Shown here one piece after another: positions 6,764 to 9,425 of a DNA stretch of 9,425 nucleotides. Positions within the stretch are counted from its first letter, which is position 1, and every line of letters starts with the position of its first letter. The stretch covers positions 1 to 9,425 of the forward strand of contig SEBM01000122.1 of NCBI GenBank assembly GCA_004296145.1, given 5' to 3'. This DNA comes from Flavobacterium sp. Its GTDB lineage: Bacteria; Bacteroidota; Bacteroidia; Flavobacteriales; Flavobacteriaceae. The notes beneath the pieces are model-generated. The model had not been told where the DNA came from. It did not search any database and worked only from the letters and a program-made list of their open reading frames with translations. A program made the translations under genes and the position numbers.

Positions 6764-6840
6764 TACGGGCGAAAAACTCAGTGGATACTATAGAGATAGT
6801 GTCCGTACTTCGGGAGAAGTAATCGGTGAGTTTGTCCGTG
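6764..6840 (+). ncRNA. Candidate structured RNA with a three-way junction, unassigned family
   Basis: This 77-base island is about 47% GC in much more AT-rich surroundings. On the plus strand it folds completely. The closing stem is ACGGGC (6765-6770) with GTCCGT (6834-6839). After a GAA bulge (6771-6773), AAACTCA (6774-6780) pairs with TGAGTTT (6827-6833). The second helix is GGATACTAT (6783-6791) with ATAGTGTCC (6796-6804), loop AGAG. The third is TACTTC (6806-6811) with GAAGTA (6816-6821), loop GGGA, a GNRA tetraloop. This makes 28 pairs with short joints of 2, 1 and 5 bases. The pairs 6769-6835 and 6786-6801 are G-U on the plus strand but would be C-A mismatches on the minus strand, so the plus strand fits better. 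I do not recognise a known riboswitch, tRNA, tmRNA, SRP or hammerhead core. The orientation is not settled, because the complement lies in the leader of the arginine operon. Confidence 0.55.
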
Positions 6841-6879
6841 ACAAAGAAGTTATATGTAAACTTATTTTATTCATCGCTG

Positions 6880-6908
6880 CAAATGTACACTATTTTTTAT
6901 TTTTCAAA
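6880..6908 (-). promoter_or_regulatory. Bacteroidota-type promoter for the arginine/proline operon
   Basis: Read on the minus strand, TTTG (6908-6905) is followed after 17 bases by TACATTTG (6887-6880) and then C. This is an exact match to the TTTG-N17-23-TAnnTTTG(Y) promoter of Bacteroidota housekeeping sigma. Transcription should start near 6875. That leaves a leader of about 320 nt before the GNAT start codon, unusually long and containing the complement of the foldable element at 6764-6840. It is the only full match I found upstream of a gene in the window. Confidence 0.7.
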
Positions 6909-6926
6909 ACAAAAAATTAAAATTCT

Positions 6927-6959
6927 AACATTTTTTTAATGTAATGTTGTTTTTTTTTT
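6927..6959 (+). terminator. Weak terminator-like hairpin with long T-run
   Basis: AACATT (6927-6932) and AATGTT (6943-6948) can pair, followed by G and a run of T up to 6959 on the plus strand. It is in the right place to end a plus-strand transcript that includes the element at 6764-6840. The stem is short and AT-rich, so the call is tentative. Confidence 0.3.
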
Positions 6960-6962
6960 AAG

Positions 6963-6994
6963 GCGCTAAGATTCTAAGCTACTGAGGTTCTGAG
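6963..6994. repeat. Four consecutive octamers ending in CTRAG
   Basis: The words GCGCTAAG (6963), ATTCTAAG (6971), CTACTGAG (6979) and GTTCTGAG (6987) follow each other without a gap; each is three variable bases plus CTRAG. A related GAGGTTCTAA appears at 7102-7111. The array lies in the gap between the peptidase and the arginine operon. No coding or promoter function is visible. Confidence 0.6.
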
Positions 6995-7010
6995 TTTTTT
7001 CTGTATCCAA

Positions 7011-7080
7011 AACCTGGAACTTGAAACCTGGAACTTGAAACCTGGAACTTGAAACCTGGAACTTGAAACCTGAGATTTGA
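7011..7080. repeat. 14-bp tandem repeat, five copies, made of AACYTGR heptamers
   Basis: AACCTGGAACTTGA is repeated four times without any change (7011-7066), and a fifth copy (7067-7080) has three differences. Each 14-mer is itself two related 7-base words, AACCTGG and AACTTGA, with consensus AACYTGR. The same word family forms the array between argC and argD at 3631-3688. Four identical copies suggest recent slippage expansion or conversion. The copy number is likely to vary between strains. Confidence 0.95.
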
Positions 7081-7102
7081 AAGACTGTAATTATAATTAT
7101 CG

Positions 7103-7117
7103 AGGTTCTAAAAACCT
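7103..7117. terminator. Hairpin directly behind the M1 peptidase gene
   Basis: AGGTT (7103-7107) and AACCT (7113-7117) form a 5-bp stem four bases after the peptidase stop codon. Read on the plus strand it is followed by a T-rich stretch (7118-7130). Read on the minus strand, the direction of the peptidase mRNA, the downstream sequence is only AT-rich. It may contribute to transcript end formation but is short. Confidence 0.3.
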
Positions 7118-7121
7118 TTAT

Positions 7122-9371
7122 TTATTTTTTGGTGAAAGGAATTACTTTTTCGTCATCTGTGAAAATCATATCAAAGCCATTTTTAGCTTCATTAAATTTA
7201 AATTTTAATCCGGCTTGGGCTGACTCAAATGTATTTTTTTCGTTTACAACTGGTTCAATACCAAATTTAGGATAATTTGGAAGTTCGGCTGTTAAAACAC
7301 TATTTTCTTCTGTTAATTCAATTGTAAAGGCAAATTGAGCCGTAACATATTTACCTAAATAATCATCCAGAATAATGTCTTTTTCTACTATCCCTTTTCC
7401 TGCTGTCCAAACGTTATTGCTTTCGTTATAATCAGGAAAAACATGATCAGGATCCAGCGTTATACTTTCAATTTCTTCTGTTGAATTATGTTTGAAAGAC
7501 CAGTCATTATTACGTTGCCAGATTTCTACAGGCAATTTAACTCTGGTAACTTTTCCGCTTTTTGTTTTTATATCCAAAACAATTGGCATTGGTATTTTAT
7601 CTAAATTTTCTACTTTAACAATTACTCCTTTTGCAGGATCATTTTTTACATATTTAATAGATTTAATGCCTTGATCAAAACGCCAGTTGTTTACAAACCA
7701 ACTTCTCCAGAACCAGCTTAAATCTTCTCCTGCAACATTTTCCATAGTTCTGAAGAAATCATCGGGTTGCGGATGTTTATAAGCCCAGTTTTTTATATAG
7801 GTTTTAAAAGCAGTATCAAAACGTTCTTTTCCTAATATTTGTTCTCTTAAGATTACTAAACCTGCACTTGGTTTCATATAGCATAATATTCCAAAATTAT
7901 CTTCTTTCATATTATCTGGAGAACTCATTATAGTTTCTAAATCAGGACGGGTATACATTTCTGCCATATTATGCAAATCTGCCGGCTGATCTTTATACTC
8001 TCCGTTATTAAAAACATCTGAACTTAGCGTATTGATAAAAGTATTAAGACCTTCATCCATCCAGCCAAATAATCGTTCGTTTGATCCTACAATCATCGGA
8101 AACCAGGTATGCCCGAATTCATGATCTATAACACCCCATAAACGCTTTCCTTTTGATTTCCATTCGCAGAAAACAATTCCGGGATATTCCATTCCGCCTT
8201 CATTTCCTGCAACGTTTGTGGCTGTCGGATAAGGATATTCAAACCATTGCTCAGAATAATTTTCAATTGCTGCTTTTACATATTCGGTAGAACGGCCGTA
8301 AGCATCGTTTCCGTTGCTTTCAACCGGGTATGCAGATAATGCGAATGATTTTTTACCACTTGGCAGGTTTATTTTTGCTCCGTCTAAAATAAATGCCGGA
8401 GAAGATGCCCAGGAAAAATCACGTGCATTATTCATTTGATAATGCCATGTTTTTTCTAAAACTGAATTTGTATTTGCAGTTGCATTAACTTCATCAGCCG
8501 AACGGATTATAACTGTTTTATCACTTTGCGAAGCTTCTTTATAACGTTTAAATTGTTCAGGAGATAATACTTCTGCACCATTCATCAATTCTCCGGAACC
8601 CACAACATAATGATTTGATGGTGCCGTAATTATTACATCAAAATTTCCATACTCCAGATAAAACTCAGAAGCGCCTAAATAAGGAGCCGTGTTCCAACCT
8701 CTTACATCATCATAGACACACATTCTTGGATACCATTGGGCAATCGTGAAGATTTTTCCATTTTTGGTTTCTAAAACTCCCATTCTGTTCGATCCGTCAG
8801 AAGGAGCAATAAAAGAAAATTCAATTTTAATTTTTACAGATCCTCCTTTTGAAGCCAGTTCTTCCGGAAGGAAAACCTGCATTCTCGTATCTGTTATACT
8901 ATATTTTGCTGTTATTTCTTTTTTATTAAAAACTATTTTTACGGATTTAATTTTATTTCCGCCATCAAAAATCTGGCCCTGAGCACCGTTATGACTTCCT
9001 TCTAAAGGAACTACTGCATTTCCTCTCGAATCATCTTTAAACAAATTCTGATCTAAATTCAACCATAAAAATGATAATCTGTCGGGACTATTATTTGTAT
9101 AAGTAATTTCATCTGTACCAACAAGTTCATTTGTTGTTTCGTTTAATTTTACTGTTAATTGATAATCGGCTCTGTTCTGCCAGTATTGAGGTCCGGACTG
9201 GCCAGTTGCTGTACGAGTTGGCGTACCATTTTTACTATAGAAATGATGTGAAAATGCATCATGGTAATTGTAAATATTTGCTTTTTCAGATACTGTTTGT
9301 TGTCCCCAAACGGAAGAAAATATCACAAACAGGGCAATTGTCAATAACGCTTTAGCAGAATGCTTTTTCAT
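7122..9371 (-). CDS. Secreted M1-family zinc metallopeptidase (aminopeptidase-like)
   Basis: The zinc motif HEFGH is at 417-421 with the third ligand Glu440 in MDEGLNTF, the HExxH-x18-E pattern of family M1. GGMEYPG (392-398) occupies the place of the GAMEN substrate-binding motif. An N-terminal signal peptide is clear: MKKHSAKALL followed by a hydrophobic core (about 9-21), with probable cleavage after VWG (23). No lipobox cysteine is seen. Residues 60-260 form the beta-rich N-terminal domain, 330-560 the catalytic domain, and 570-749 a C-terminal part I do not recognise. It ends ...VIPFTKK without an evident type IX secretion tail. It probably trims peptides in the periplasm or outside the cell. 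No exact promoter match lies in the 54 upstream bases; a partial one, GTAATTTG, is at 9398-9391. A 570-base gap separates it from the arginine operon, and I see no functional link to that operon. Confidence 0.92.
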   Translation of the reverse strand: MKKHSAKALLTIALFVIFSSVWGQQTVSEKANIYNYHDAFSHHFYSKNGTPTRTATGQSGPQYWQNRADYQLTVKLNETTNELVGTDEITYTNNSPDRLSFLWLNLDQNLFKDDSRGNAVVPLEGSHNGAQGQIFDGGNKIKSVKIVFNKKEITAKYSITDTRMQVFLPEELASKGGSVKIKIEFSFIAPSDGSNRMGVLETKNGKIFTIAQWYPRMCVYDDVRGWNTAPYLGASEFYLEYGNFDVIITAPSNHYVVGSGELMNGAEVLSPEQFKRYKEASQSDKTVIIRSADEVNATANTNSVLEKTWHYQMNNARDFSWASSPAFILDGAKINLPSGKKSFALSAYPVESNGNDAYGRSTEYVKAAIENYSEQWFEYPYPTATNVAGNEGGMEYPGIVFCEWKSKGKRLWGVIDHEFGHTWFPMIVGSNERLFGWMDEGLNTFINTLSSDVFNNGEYKDQPADLHNMAEMYTRPDLETIMSSPDNMKEDNFGILCYMKPSAGLVILREQILGKERFDTAFKTYIKNWAYKHPQPDDFFRTMENVAGEDLSWFWRSWFVNNWRFDQGIKSIKYVKNDPAKGVIVKVENLDKIPMPIVLDIKTKSGKVTRVKLPVEIWQRNNDWSFKHNSTEEIESITLDPDHVFPDYNESNNVWTAGKGIVEKDIILDDYLGKYVTAQFAFTIELTEENSVLTAELPNYPKFGIEPVVNEKNTFESAQAGLKFKFNEAKNGFDMIFTDDEKVIPFTKK

Positions 9372-9425
9372 ATTTTAACTGTTGATCTAGCAAATTACAA
9401 AAAAAGCTATTTATACAGAAAAACT

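Noticed and set aside
6765..6839. tRNA-like reading of the element, because CTCAGTGGAT resembles a D-arm.
   Set aside because: There is no T-arm GTTCRA sequence, no 7-bp acceptor stem in register and no anticodon arm; the helices form a different three-way junction.
6765..6839. Hammerhead ribozyme, because of the three-way junction and a CGAAA sequence.
   Set aside because: The required CUGANGA core is absent on both strands.
6788..6874. A 28-codon minus-strand frame starting at the predicted transcription start, with two CGG arginine codons in a repeated CGGACA word, suggesting a leader peptide.
   Set aside because: Two arginines in 28 codons is not enrichment, they are not adjacent, and the repeated word is explained by the stems of the folded element.
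6750..6880. ArgR-type boxes: TGAATAAA half-sites at 6754-6761 on the plus strand and TGAATAAAA (6873-6865) on the minus strand.
   Set aside because: Only one half of the palindrome is present each time; such words are frequent by chance in DNA this AT-rich.
6747..6920. A 57-codon plus-strand frame with ATG, spanning the foldable element.
   Set aside because: The first half coincides with the RNA structure and the second half reads through AT-rich DNA including the reverse complement of the promoter. I see no recognisable domain. It remains possible only if the plus-strand transcript proves real.
7011..7080. CRISPR array.
   Set aside because: The units are contiguous 14-mers without spacers, and no cas gene is present.

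Overview
The window comes from an AT-rich Bacteroidota genome, most likely Flavobacterium or a close relative. The evidence is Bacteroidota-type gene content and order, a TTTG/TAnnTTTG promoter in place of a TTGACA/TATAAT promoter, no clear Shine-Dalgarno sequences, and word-like intergenic repeats that I associate with flavobacterial genomes. This assignment is from memory and not from a search.  All convincing protein genes lie on the minus strand, so transcription runs from right to left. At the right is a secreted M1-family metallopeptidase (9371-7122). Next is a 570-base stretch without a convincing gene (7121-6552). It holds repeat arrays, a good minus-strand promoter (6908-6880) and a GC-richer, highly foldable element (6764-6840).  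The promoter appears to drive an arginine/proline biosynthesis operon through a leader of about 320 nt. The gene order is a GNAT acyltransferase (candidate acylglutamate synthase), argG, argC, argD, proA and proB. ArgC and ArgD act on the acylated arginine-branch intermediates. ArgG makes argininosuccinate from citrulline. ProB and ProA make glutamate semialdehyde for proline. proC, argB, argF/argF', argE and argH are not in the window and may lie beyond the left edge or elsewhere. At the left edge starts a GxxExxY-family gene, apparently inserted behind proB together with a characteristic repeat.  Two things deserve most attention. (1) The element at 6764-6840 folds into a three-way junction of about 28 base pairs. 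Two required G-U pairs and a GNRA loop indicate that the plus strand is the RNA strand, antisense to the operon leader. Its position, however, would suit a minus-strand leader regulator. (2) Most gaps in the operon are filled by different repeat families, three of which are built from degenerate words of seven bases. One of these switches word orientation in the middle.
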